Assembly: GCA_036525975.1 (NCBI GenBank)
Contig: DATCZK010000115.1
Coordinates: 1 to 6,124 of the forward strand
From: Quisquiliibacterium sp036525975
GTDB lineage: Bacteria > Pseudomonadota > Gammaproteobacteria > Burkholderiales > Burkholderiaceae_E
Direction: 5' to 3'
DNA: 6,124 nt
Positions 1 through 5,210 of this stretch are shown one piece after another. Each line of letters begins with the position of its first letter. Within the stretch, counting starts at the first letter, position 1. The notes below the pieces were generated by a model, which did not search any database, had not been told where the DNA came from, and worked only from the letters and a program-made list of their open reading frames with translations. Made by a program: the position numbers and the translations under genes.

Positions 1-1
1 G

Positions 2-10
2 AAGGCCTGA
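2..10 (+). CDS. rplX: 3' end of upstream gene, probably rplX (50S ribosomal protein L24), partial
   Basis: Only the last codons of the upstream gene can be inside the window. Reading from base 2 gives Lys-Ala-stop (TGA at 8-10), which resembles the C-termini I recall for betaproteobacterial L24. A second frame from base 1 is also open and ends at TAA 25-27, giving the tail EGLRPHEA and overlapping the rplE ribosome binding site. The sequence alone cannot decide between the two. The identity rests on gene order: rplX directly precedes rplE in the spc operon. L24 is an early assembly protein of the large subunit that binds the 5' part of 23S rRNA. Confidence 0.4.
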   Translation, partial: KA

Positions 11-24
11 GGCCGCACGAAGCT

Positions 25-30
25 TAAGGA
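25..30 (+). promoter_or_regulatory. Ribosome binding site of rplE
   Basis: TAAGGA lies 9 nt upstream of the ATG at 40 and supports that start. If the alternative frame of the upstream gene is real, its TAA stop overlaps this site, which would couple translation of the two genes. Confidence 0.6.
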
Positions 31-39
31 AACCGAAAC

Positions 40-579
40 ATGGCTCGCCTGCAACAGCAATACCGCGAGAAGATCGTTCCCGAGCTGGTCGCGAAGTTCG
101 GGTACAAGTCGGTGATGGAGGTGCCGCGCATCACCAAGATCACGCTGAACATGGGCGTGTCCGAGGCGGTGGCCGACAAGAAGGTCATGGAGAACGCCGT
201 GGGCGACATGACCAAGATCGCCGGCCAGAAGGTGGTCGTCACGAAGGCCAAGAAGCCGATCGCCGGGTTCAAGATCCGCGAGGGCTACCCGATCGGGTGC
301 ATGGTCACGCTGCGCGGCACGCGGATGTACGAGTTTCTCGACCGGCTGGTCACGATCGCGCTGCCGCGGGTGCGCGACTTCCGCGGCATCTCGGGGCGCG
401 CGTTCGACGGCCGGGGCAACTACAACATCGGGGTCAAGGAGCAGATCATCTTCCCCGAGATCGAGTACGACAAGGTCGATGCGCTGCGTGGCATGAACAT
501 CAGCATCACGACCACCGCCAAAACCGACGACGAAGCGAAGGCGCTGCTCACGGCGTTTCGCTTCCCGTTCCGCAACTGA
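40..579 (+). CDS. rplE: 50S ribosomal protein L5
   Basis: L5 is a large-subunit protein that joins 5S rRNA to the central protuberance, next to L18, and touches the P-site tRNA. The 179-aa product is full length for the bacterial family. Visible landmarks are the family signature PRITKITLNMGVS at about residues 29-41, the basic loop AKKPIAGFKIREG at about 70-82 (the region known to approach P-site tRNA), the stretch RGTRMYEFLDRL near 92-103, and the end AFRFPFRN, typical of L5. The ATG at 40 has TAAGGA at 25-30. The gap to rpsN is 10 nt, so the two are probably translated together. In E. coli the start of rplE is where S8 represses the spc operon. I could not recognise that S8 site here with confidence. 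Nothing in the protein is unusual. Confidence 0.97.
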   Translation: MARLQQQYREKIVPELVAKFGYKSVMEVPRITKITLNMGVSEAVADKKVMENAVGDMTKIAGQKVVVTKAKKPIAGFKIREGYPIGCMVTLRGTRMYEFLDRLVTIALPRVRDFRGISGRAFDGRGNYNIGVKEQIIFPEIEYDKVDALRGMNISITTTAKTDDEAKALLTAFRFPFRN

Positions 580-589
580 GGGTCACGAA

Positions 590-895
590 GTGGCAAAACT
601 CGCCTTGATCAACCGCGACCTGAAGCGCGCAGCAACGGTCAGGAAGTTCGCGAAGAAGCGGGCCGAACTGCAGGCGGTGATCGCCGACCAGTCGGCGTCC
701 GAGGAAGAGCGCTATCAGGCGCGACTGAAGCTGCAGCAGCTCCCGCGCGACGCCAGTCCGACGCGCATTCGCAACCGGTGCGCGATCACGGGCCGCCCGC
801 GCGGCACGTACCGCAAGTTCGGCCTGGCGCGCGGCAAGCTGCGCGAGATGGCGATGCGGGGCGAGGTGCCTGGCATCGTCAAGGCGAGTTGGTAA
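590..895 (+). CDS. rpsN: 30S ribosomal protein S14, long zinc-independent type (GTG start)
   Basis: S14 sits in the head of the small subunit near the A site. The 101-aa length, the insert around residues 30-55 (AVIADQSASEEERYQ...) and the lack of a CxxC pair identify the long zinc-independent form, as opposed to the roughly 61-aa zinc-ribbon form. The only cysteine is Cys64, in the conserved block RNRCAITGRPRGTYRKFG (about 61-78). The end PGIVKASW is typical. The start is GTG at 590, giving MAKLALINRD, the expected N-terminus. It is supported by GAGGG at 578-582, which overlaps the rplE stop and lies 7 nt upstream. No in-frame ATG gives a full-length protein. Confidence 0.96.
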   Translation: MAKLALINRDLKRAATVRKFAKKRAELQAVIADQSASEEERYQARLKLQQLPRDASPTRIRNRCAITGRPRGTYRKFGLARGKLREMAMRGEVPGIVKASW

Positions 896-908
896 CGAGG
901 TATTCAAT

Positions 909-1304
909 ATGAGCATGAGCGATCCGGTCGCCGATATGTTCACGCGCATCCGCAACGGCCAGCGCGTGGAGAAGAGCTCGGTGACGATGCCGTCGTCGAA
1001 GCTGAAGCTTGCGATTGCCCAGGTCCTCAAGGACGAGGGGTACATCGAGGGCTTCACGGTCAACAGCGACGGCGGCAAGCCGCAGTTGCAGGTCGACCTC
1101 AAGTACTACGCCGGTCGCCCGGTGATCGAGCGCATCGAGCGCGTCTCGCGCCCGGGGCTGCGCATCTACAAGGGGCGCCACGCGCTGCCGCAGGTCATGA
1201 ACGGCCTCGGCGTGGCCATCGTCACCACCTCGCGCGGGGTCATGACCGACCGTCGCGCGCGCGCCGACGGCGTGGGTGGCGAAGTGCTCGGCTACGTGGC
1301 CTGA
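909..1304 (+). CDS. rpsH: 30S ribosomal protein S8
   Basis: S8 is a primary 16S rRNA binding protein of the small-subunit platform. In E. coli it also represses the spc operon by binding its own mRNA. The 131-aa product has the standard N-terminus MSMSDPVADMFTRIRNGQ and the C-terminal signature LGVAIVTTSRGVMTDRRAR (about 100-118), ending GGEVLGYVA. Many relatives have Cys where this protein has Gly in the final motif, a minor difference. Two in-frame ATGs lie 6 nt apart (909, 915). The first is chosen because MSMxDPIADM is the conserved beginning and ACGAGG at 895-900 lies 8 nt from it. The gap to rpsN is 13 nt and to rplF 10 nt. Confidence 0.97.
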   Translation: MSMSDPVADMFTRIRNGQRVEKSSVTMPSSKLKLAIAQVLKDEGYIEGFTVNSDGGKPQLQVDLKYYAGRPVIERIERVSRPGLRIYKGRHALPQVMNGLGVAIVTTSRGVMTDRRARADGVGGEVLGYVA

Positions 1305-1314
1305 GGAGAACCGT

Positions 1315-1848
1315 ATGTCACGCGTCGCCAAAATGCCCGTGGTGCTCCCGGCTGGAGTCGAGGCGCAGTTGTCTGCGGACTCGATCTCGATCAAGGGCCC
1401 GCAGGGCAACCTGGTGCAAAAGCTCAGCGCGCTGGTGCGCATCGTTCGCGACGGCAGCACCCTGAGCTTCGAGGCCGCCAACGAGACGCGCGAGTCGCAC
1501 GCCCTGAGCGGCACCTACCGCGCGCTGGTCGCCAACATGGTCAGCGGGGTCACCGCCGGGTTCCAGAAGAGGCTGCTGCTGGTGGGCACCGGTTTTCGCG
1601 CGCAGTCGCAGGGCGCGAACCTGAACCTCTCGCTCGGCTTCTCGCACCCGGTCGTCTACAAGCTTCCCGAGGGCGTGAAGGCGGAGACCCCCACGCAGAC
1701 CGAGATCCTGATCAAGGGGGCGGACCGCCAGAAGGTCGGGCAGGTTGCCGCCGAGATCCGCGCGCACCGTCCGCCCGAGCCCTACAAGGGCAAGGGCGTG
1801 CGCTACGCCGACGAGGTGATCTCGCTCAAGGAAGTGAAGAAGAAATAA
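1315..1848 (+). CDS. rplF: 50S ribosomal protein L6
   Basis: L6 binds 23S rRNA helix 97 and the sarcin-ricin region near the factor-binding site of the large subunit. The 177-aa product has the family's two similar domains. The N-terminal one includes the MSRVAKMPVVLPAGVE start, and the C-terminal one ends with the signature PPEPYKGKGVRYADEVI (about residues 155-171) and a basic tail KEVKKK. The frame is open from 1276, but that upstream ATG lies inside rpsH and gives an atypical extension. ATG 1315 matches family N-termini and has GAGGAG at 1303-1308, overlapping the rpsH stop, at 6 nt spacing. Translational coupling to rpsH is likely. Confidence 0.97.
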   Translation: MSRVAKMPVVLPAGVEAQLSADSISIKGPQGNLVQKLSALVRIVRDGSTLSFEAANETRESHALSGTYRALVANMVSGVTAGFQKRLLLVGTGFRAQSQGANLNLSLGFSHPVVYKLPEGVKAETPTQTEILIKGADRQKVGQVAAEIRAHRPPEPYKGKGVRYADEVISLKEVKKK

Positions 1849-1877
1849 CGGCCGCAAACAGCACAGGACAACAGACG

Positions 1878-2234
1878 ATGGACAAGAAAGAGAGTCGACT
1901 GCGCCGTGCTCGCCAGACGCGGCTCAAGATCCGCGAACTGCGCGTGAACCGGCTCACCGTGTTTCGCTCGAACACGCACATCTACGCCAACATCACCGAC
2001 GCCGCCGGGGAGCGCGTGCTGGTGTCGGCGTCCACGCAGGAGCCGGCGCTGCGCACGCAGCTCGCCGGCAAGGGCGGCAACCAGGGCGCGGCCACCGCGG
2101 TGGGCAAGCTCATCGCCGAGAAGGCGCTCAAGGCCGGAATCGACAGCGTGGCTTTCGACCGCGCCGGTTACCGCTACCACGGTCGCGTCAAGGCGCTGGC
2201 CGAAGCCGCCCGCGAGGCCGGCTTGAAGTTCTGA
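1878..2234 (+). CDS. rplR: 50S ribosomal protein L18
   Basis: L18 binds 5S rRNA together with L5 and anchors it in the central protuberance. The 118-aa product is of usual length. A very basic N-terminal tail (KKESRLRRARQTRLKIREL, about 3-21) is the 5S rRNA-binding arm. It is followed by the conserved LTVFRSNTHIYANI block (about 26-39) and the C-terminal signature SVAFDRAGYRYHGRVKALA (about 90-108), ending REAGLKF. The ATG at 1878 has a modest AGGA at 1865-1868, 9 nt upstream. The 29-nt gap after rplF holds no hairpin that I would call. rpsE follows after 15 nt. Confidence 0.97.
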   Translation: MDKKESRLRRARQTRLKIRELRVNRLTVFRSNTHIYANITDAAGERVLVSASTQEPALRTQLAGKGGNQGAATAVGKLIAEKALKAGIDSVAFDRAGYRYHGRVKALAEAAREAGLKF

Positions 2235-2249
2235 CGGACGGAATAGCAA

Positions 2250-2771
2250 ATGGCGAAGAAAATTCAGGCGAGATTCGGCGGCGAGGAACGCGACGACGGG
2301 CTCAAGGAAAAGATGATCTCGGTCAATCGCGTGACCAAGGTCGTCAAGGGCGGTCGCATCCTCGGCTTTGCCGCGCTCACGGTGGTGGGCGACGGCGACG
2401 GGCGGGTTGGCATGGGCAAGGGCAAGTCTCGCGAGGTGCCCGTGGCGATCCAGAAGGCGATGGACGAGGCGCGCCGCAAGATGTTCAAGGTGAGCCTCAA
2501 GAGCGGCACGCTGCACCACACCGTGCACGGCCGCCACGGCGCCTCGAACGTGTTCCTCGCCCCCGCGCCCGACGGCACCGGGATCATCGCCGGCGGCCCG
2601 ATGCGCGCGATCTTCGAGGTGCTCGGCGTGAGCAACGTCGTTGCCAAGAGCCACGGCTCGAGCAACCCCTACAACATGGTGCGCGCCACGCTCAATGCGC
2701 TGCGCAGCGTGAACACGCCGGCCGAAGTGGCGGCCAAGCGCGGCAAGTCGGTCGAGGAGATCCTCGGCTGA
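2250..2771 (+). CDS. rpsE: 30S ribosomal protein S5
   Basis: S5 lies at the back of the small subunit near the mRNA entry and contributes to decoding accuracy and to the spectinomycin pocket. The 173-aa product starts MAKKIQARFGGEERDDG. It carries the double-stranded-RNA-binding-like S5 domain with the family signature from about residue 25 to 78, including VNRVTKVVKGGRILGF and GDGDGRVGMGKGKSREVP, then the C-terminal domain with GTGIIAGGPMRAIFEVLG (about 109-126) and the end AAKRGKSVEEILG. The loop KVVKGGR (about 30-36), where E. coli spectinomycin-resistance changes map, looks wild type. The Shine-Dalgarno is weak (ACGGAA around 2238-2243), so coupling to rplR 15 nt upstream may help initiation. 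Confidence 0.97.
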   Translation: MAKKIQARFGGEERDDGLKEKMISVNRVTKVVKGGRILGFAALTVVGDGDGRVGMGKGKSREVPVAIQKAMDEARRKMFKVSLKSGTLHHTVHGRHGASNVFLAPAPDGTGIIAGGPMRAIFEVLGVSNVVAKSHGSSNPYNMVRATLNALRSVNTPAEVAAKRGKSVEEILG

Positions 2772-2772
2772 T

Positions 2773-2801
2773 CGGCGCGCGGCGCGCGCCGGCGCAAGCC
2801 G
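2773..2801 (+). other. Strong G/C hairpin in the rpsE-rpmD gap, with an alternative GCAA-tetraloop hairpin
   Basis: Bases 2773-2780 pair perfectly with 2784-2791 (8 bp, loop GGC at 2781-2783). A second hairpin, CGGC (2790-2793) with GCCG (2798-2801) around a GCAA loop, overlaps the first by two bases, so the two are alternatives or compete at their edge. No T-run follows, so this is not a standard intrinsic terminator. It sits just before the CGGAGA ribosome binding site of rpmD and could influence rpmD initiation or mRNA processing. The pairing is seen directly; the function is inference. Confidence 0.6.
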
Positions 2802-2814
2802 AACGGAGAATGCG

Positions 2815-2994
2815 ATGAGCAAGAAGACTTTGAAAGTGACGCTGGTGAGGAGCCCCAACGGCACGCGTGGCACGCACAAGGCCACGGTGCTCGGGCTGGG
2901 CCTCAAGCGCCTGAACCAGACGCGCGAGCTCGAGGACACCGCCGCGGTACGCGGGATGATCAACAAGGTCTCGTACCTCGTGCGGGTCGACTGA
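2815..2994 (+). CDS. rpmD: 50S ribosomal protein L30
   Basis: This is a short gene of 59 codons plus stop. L30 is a small, non-universal large-subunit protein lying near L5/5S rRNA and 23S domain II. The product starts MSKKTLKVTLVRSPNGT. Its conserved core THKATVLGLGLKRLNQTREL (about 20-39) contains the L30 hallmark LGLxKxxxx, and it ends RGMINKVSYLVRVD. Its length matches bacterial L30 (about 58-61 aa). The ATG at 2815 has CGGAGA at 2804-2809 upstream, and rplO follows after 13 nt. Its place between rpsE and rplO is the canonical one. Confidence 0.96.
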   Translation: MSKKTLKVTLVRSPNGTRGTHKATVLGLGLKRLNQTRELEDTAAVRGMINKVSYLVRVD

Positions 2995-3007
2995 GACGGA
3001 GCCAGAC

Positions 3008-3439
3008 ATGCGATTGAACACACTCAAGCCCGCCGAGGCAAGCAAGCACCCGCGCAAGCGGGTCGGGCGCGGCATCGGCTCGGGCCTGGGCAAGACGGCC
3101 GGGCGCGGTCACAAGGGCCAGAGTTCGCGCGCCGGGGGCTTTCACAAGGTGGGCTTCGAGGGCGGACAGATGCCGCTGCAGCGGCGGCTCCCCAAGCGCG
3201 GCTTCAAGTCGATGATGGCCGGCGACACCGCCGAGGTGCGCCTGTCGGACCTCGAGCGCATCGAAGCGAGCGAGATCGACCTCCTCACCCTCAAGGCGGC
3301 GGGCGTGGTCTCGCAGCTGGCCAAGGGCGCGAAGGTGATCCTCTCGGGCAAGCTCACGCGCAGCGTGAGCTTGCGCGGAGTGGCCGCCACCAAGGGCGCG
3401 AAGGCCGCGATCGAGGCCGCGGGCGGCTCGCTGGCCTGA
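3008..3439 (+). CDS. rplO: 50S ribosomal protein L15
   Basis: L15 is a late-assembly protein that extends deep into 23S rRNA. The 143-aa product has the typical extended Gly/Arg/Lys-rich N-terminal half: MRLNTLKPAEASKHPRKRVG, then GRGIGSGLGKTAGRGHKGQ (about 20-37), SSRAGGFHKVGFEGGQMPL (about 39-57) and RRLPKRGF. A small globular C-terminal domain follows, with VILSGKLTRSVSLRGVAATKGAK (about 110-132, given in outline) and the end AAGGSLA. The start ATG 3008 has GGAG at 2998-3001, 6 nt upstream, just after the rpmD stop. Downstream is the longest internal gap of the window, 58 nt, before secY. Confidence 0.97.
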   Translation: MRLNTLKPAEASKHPRKRVGRGIGSGLGKTAGRGHKGQSSRAGGFHKVGFEGGQMPLQRRLPKRGFKSMMAGDTAEVRLSDLERIEASEIDLLTLKAAGVVSQLAKGAKVILSGKLTRSVSLRGVAATKGAKAAIEAAGGSLA

Positions 3440-3446
3440 GCGCACG

Positions 3447-3469
3447 GCCGGCGGCGCACCGCCGCCGGC
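3447..3469 (+). other. 10-bp perfect G/C hairpin between rplO and secY
   Basis: Bases 3447-3456 (GCCGGCGGCG) pair perfectly with 3460-3469 (CGCCGCCGGC) around the loop CAC. It begins 8 nt after the rplO stop and ends 28 nt before the secY GTG. No T-run follows (the next bases are G/C/A-rich), so it lacks the second half of an intrinsic terminator. It may stabilise the 3' end of upstream r-protein mRNA, cause partial attenuation or serve as a processing site that lowers secY expression relative to r-proteins. The structure is seen; the role is inference. Confidence 0.7.
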
Positions 3470-3483
3470 GCACGAACCCAACA

Positions 3484-3500
3484 CGAGAGACCAGCACGTG
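3484..3500 (+). promoter_or_regulatory. Weak ribosome binding site and GTG start of secY
   Basis: The best Shine-Dalgarno match is CGAGAG at 3484-3489, 8 nt before the GTG at 3498. Both the partial match and the GTG codon predict weaker initiation than for the flanking r-protein genes. This fits the cell's lower need for SecY, but that link is inference. Confidence 0.5.
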
Positions 3501-4826
3501 GCAACCGGCCAAGCAGCGATGACCAAGGGAGGGAAGTTCGGCGACCTCAAGCGCCGGCTGCTCTTCCTGCTGCTCGCGCTCGTGGTCTACCGGCTGGGCG
3601 CGCACATTCCGGTGCCGGGCATCGACCCCGACCAGCTCGCCAAGCTGTTCCAGGGCCAGCAGGGCGGCATCCTCGGCATGTTCAACATGTTCTCGGGCGG
3701 GGCGCTGAGCCGCTTCACCGTGTTCGCGCTCGGGATCATGCCGTACATCTCGGCCTCGATCATCATGCAGCTGCTCACGGTGGTCGTGCCGCAGCTCGAG
3801 GCGCTCAAGAAAGAGGGCGAGGCGGGCAGGCGCGTGATCACCAAGTACACGCGCTGGTTCACGCTCGCGCTCGCCACGTTCCAGGCGCTGGGCATCGCGG
3901 TGGCGCTCGAGTCGCAGCCCGGGCTGGTGATCGACCCCGGCATCCAGTTCCGCTTCACCGCCGCGGTGTCGCTCGTCACGGGCACGATGTTCCTGATGTG
4001 GATGGGCGAGCAGATCACCGAGCGCGGCCTGGGCAACGGCATCTCGATCATCATCTTCGCCGGCATCGTCGCGGGGCTGCCCAACGCGCTGGGCGGCATG
4101 GGCGAGCTGATCCGCACCGGCTCGATGAGCGCGGTGGTGGGCCTGGTGATCGTCGCGCTCGTGATCGTGGTCACCGCCGCGGTCGTGTTCGTCGAGCGCG
4201 GCCAGCGCAAGATCACCGTCAACTACGCCAAGCGCCAGGTGGGCAACCGGATCTACGGCGGGCAGACCTCCCACCTGCCGCTCAAGCTGAACATGTCGGG
4301 CGTGATCCCGCCGATCTTCGCGTCGTCGATCATCCTGTTCCCGGCCACGCTGGCGCAGTGGTTCACGTCGGGCGACGCGACGAACCCGTTCACGCGCGGC
4401 CTCAAGGACGTGGCGGCCGCGCTGTCGCCGGGCCAGCCCCCGTACATCATGATGTACGCGGCCGCGATCATCTTCTTCTGCTTCTTCTACACCGCGCTCG
4501 TGTTCAACAGCCGCGACACGGCCGACAACCTGAAGAAGAGCGGCGCTTTCGTTCCGGGCATCCGCCCGGGCGAGCAGACGGCGAAGTACATCGACAAGAT
4601 CCTGATGCGCCTCACGCTCGCGGGCGCGGTCTACGTCACCGCGGTTTGCCTGCTGCCCGAGTTCCTGGTGCTGAAGTGGAACGTGCCGTTTTACTTCGGC
4701 GGCACCTCGCTGCTGATCATCGTGGTCGTCACGATGGACTTCATGTCGCAGGTGCAGTCGTACGTGATGTCGCACCAGTACGAGAGCCTATTGAAGAAAG
4801 CCGGCGCAAAGGGCGTCGGAGCCTGA
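3498..4826 (+). CDS. secY: Preprotein translocase subunit SecY (GTG start)
   Basis: SecY is the inner-membrane pore of the Sec translocon. It works with SecE, SecG and the motor SecA to export and insert proteins. The 442-aa product has the expected ten hydrophobic segments, the first at about residues 21-40 and the last near 403-420. Visible landmarks: a plug region around 57-72 (GGILGMFNMFSGGALS); signature 1, GIMPYISASIIMQLL (79-93), where Ile84 and Ile88 correspond to E. coli pore-ring residues; signature 2, MWMGEQITERGLGNGISI (about 167-184); the SecA-contacting cytosolic loops with KRQVGNRIYGGQTSHLPLK (245-263); and FVPGIRPGEQTAKYID (351-366) with the conserved Arg356. The GTG start at 3498 gives MATGQAAMTKGGKFGDL, like Burkholderiales relatives. 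ATG 3519 is an alternative 7 codons later. infA follows after 4 nt. Confidence 0.97.
   Translation: MATGQAAMTKGGKFGDLKRRLLFLLLALVVYRLGAHIPVPGIDPDQLAKLFQGQQGGILGMFNMFSGGALSRFTVFALGIMPYISASIIMQLLTVVVPQLEALKKEGEAGRRVITKYTRWFTLALATFQALGIAVALESQPGLVIDPGIQFRFTAAVSLVTGTMFLMWMGEQITERGLGNGISIIIFAGIVAGLPNALGGMGELIRTGSMSAVVGLVIVALVIVVTAAVVFVERGQRKITVNYAKRQVGNRIYGGQTSHLPLKLNMSGVIPPIFASSIILFPATLAQWFTSGDATNPFTRGLKDVAAALSPGQPPYIMMYAAAIIFFCFFYTALVFNSRDTADNLKKSGAFVPGIRPGEQTAKYIDKILMRLTLAGAVYVTAVCLLPEFLVLKWNVPFYFGGTSLLIIVVVTMDFMSQVQSYVMSHQYESLLKKAGAKGVGA
4818..4821 (+). promoter_or_regulatory. Ribosome binding site of infA, inside the end of secY
   Basis: GGAG at 4818-4821 lies within the last secY codons, 9 nt before the infA ATG. 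A second purine run, GAAGGG, directly abuts the ATG and is too close to serve as a Shine-Dalgarno. The layout implies that ribosomes finishing secY help start infA. Confidence 0.55.
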
Positions 4827-4830
4827 AGGG

Positions 4831-5049
4831 ATGAGCAAGGAAGATGTCATCCAGATGCAGGGCGAGGTGGTGGAAAACCTGCCGAACGCAACTTTTCGCG
4901 TGAAGCTGGAAAACGGGCACGTGGTGCTCGGTCACATTTCGGGAAAGATGCGGATGCACTACATCCGGATCCTTCCAGGCGACAAGGTCACCGTGGAGCT
5001 CACGCCCTACGACCTTTCGCGCGCGAGGATCGTGTTCAGGGCGCGCTAG
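4831..5049 (+). CDS. infA: Translation initiation factor IF-1
   Basis: IF-1 binds the A site of the 30S subunit during initiation and works with IF-2 and IF-3. The 72-aa product is the usual length and a single S1/OB-fold domain: MSKEDVIQMQGEVVENLPNA, then FRVKLENGHVVLGHISGKM (about 22-40), RMHYIRILPGDKVTVELTPYD (about 41-61, in outline) and the end LSRARIVFRAR. The ATG is 4 nt after the secY stop, with GGAG inside secY, so coupling is likely. infA between secY and rpmJ is the arrangement known in betaproteobacteria and many other phyla, whereas in E. coli infA lies elsewhere. By eye its third positions are slightly less G/C-biased than those of secY. The TAG stop lies at the centre of a perfect palindrome. 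Confidence 0.97.
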   Translation: MSKEDVIQMQGEVVENLPNATFRVKLENGHVVLGHISGKMRMHYIRILPGDKVTVELTPYDLSRARIVFRAR

Positions 5050-5056
5050 CGCGCCC
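5039..5056 (+). other. 18-bp perfect palindrome centred on the infA stop codon
   Basis: Bases 5039-5056 read GGGCGCGCTAGCGCGCCC, identical to their reverse complement. As RNA this gives a 7-bp G/C stem (5039-5045 with 5050-5056) and a CUAG loop containing part of the stop codon TAG (5047-5049). No T-run follows. Candidate roles are a 3'-end stabiliser, an mRNA processing site or a pause site at the infA-rpmJ junction. All of these are inference. Confidence 0.65.
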
Positions 5057-5083
5057 CGAACCGCAAACAGAGACGAGGCATTC

Positions 5084-5197
5084 ATGAAAGTAATGGCATC
5101 TGTGAAGAAGATGTGCCGCAATTGCAAGGTAATCAAGCGCCACGGCGTGGTGCGCGTGATCTGCACCGATCCGCGCCACAAGCAGCGCCAGGGCTAA
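5084..5197 (+). CDS. rpmJ: 50S ribosomal protein L36, zinc-ribbon type
   Basis: This gene has 37 codons plus stop. L36 is the smallest large-subunit protein and helps order 23S rRNA near the L7/L12 base. The product MKVMASVKKMCRNCKVIKRH... ends DPRHKQRQG and keeps all four zinc ligands: Cys11, Cys14, Cys27 and His32. It is therefore the zinc-binding paralogue, not the zinc-free one. ATG 5084 is chosen because the MKVxASVKK start is conserved and GAGG at 5075-5078 lies 5 nt upstream. ATG 5093 would remove three conserved residues. The position between infA and rpsM is canonical for this group. Confidence 0.96.
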   Translation: MKVMASVKKMCRNCKVIKRHGVVRVICTDPRHKQRQG

Positions 5198-5210
5198 CAG
5201 AGGACACGAG

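Noticed and set aside
8..60. S8 autoregulatory site at the rplX-rplE junction, as in E. coli
   Set aside because: I looked for a helix with an internal loop around the rplE start, but could see only short, unconvincing pairings and no clear match to the known S8 target.
1276..1314. Upstream extension of rplF starting inside rpsH
   Set aside because: The 13 extra residues are unlike L6 N-termini, and ATG 1315 has an excellent GAGGAG at the right distance.
2773..2791. Intrinsic terminator between rpsE and rpmD
   Set aside because: The stem is strong, but no T-run follows, and rpmD begins within about 25 nt in a conserved operon.
1803..3023. 406-codon minus-strand open frame across rplR-rpsE-rpmD
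   Set aside because: It spans several certain r-protein genes on the opposite strand, shows low-complexity Ala/Arg/His composition and has no family resemblance. It arises from high G+C.
3447..3469. Intrinsic terminator between rplO and secY
   Set aside because: No T-run follows the stem, and no promoter-like sequence is visible before secY. It is kept as a hairpin only.
3354..4775. 473-codon open frame on the minus strand opposite secY
   Set aside because: Its translation is dominated by His, Arg, Asp and Glu with no recognisable domain. It is the antisense shadow of a strongly G/C-biased secY, which matches its family end to end.
3998..4834. 278-codon plus-strand frame overlapping secY in another frame
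   Set aside because: An Arg/Gly/His-rich, low-complexity translation within secY, with no domain. It is a frame shadow.
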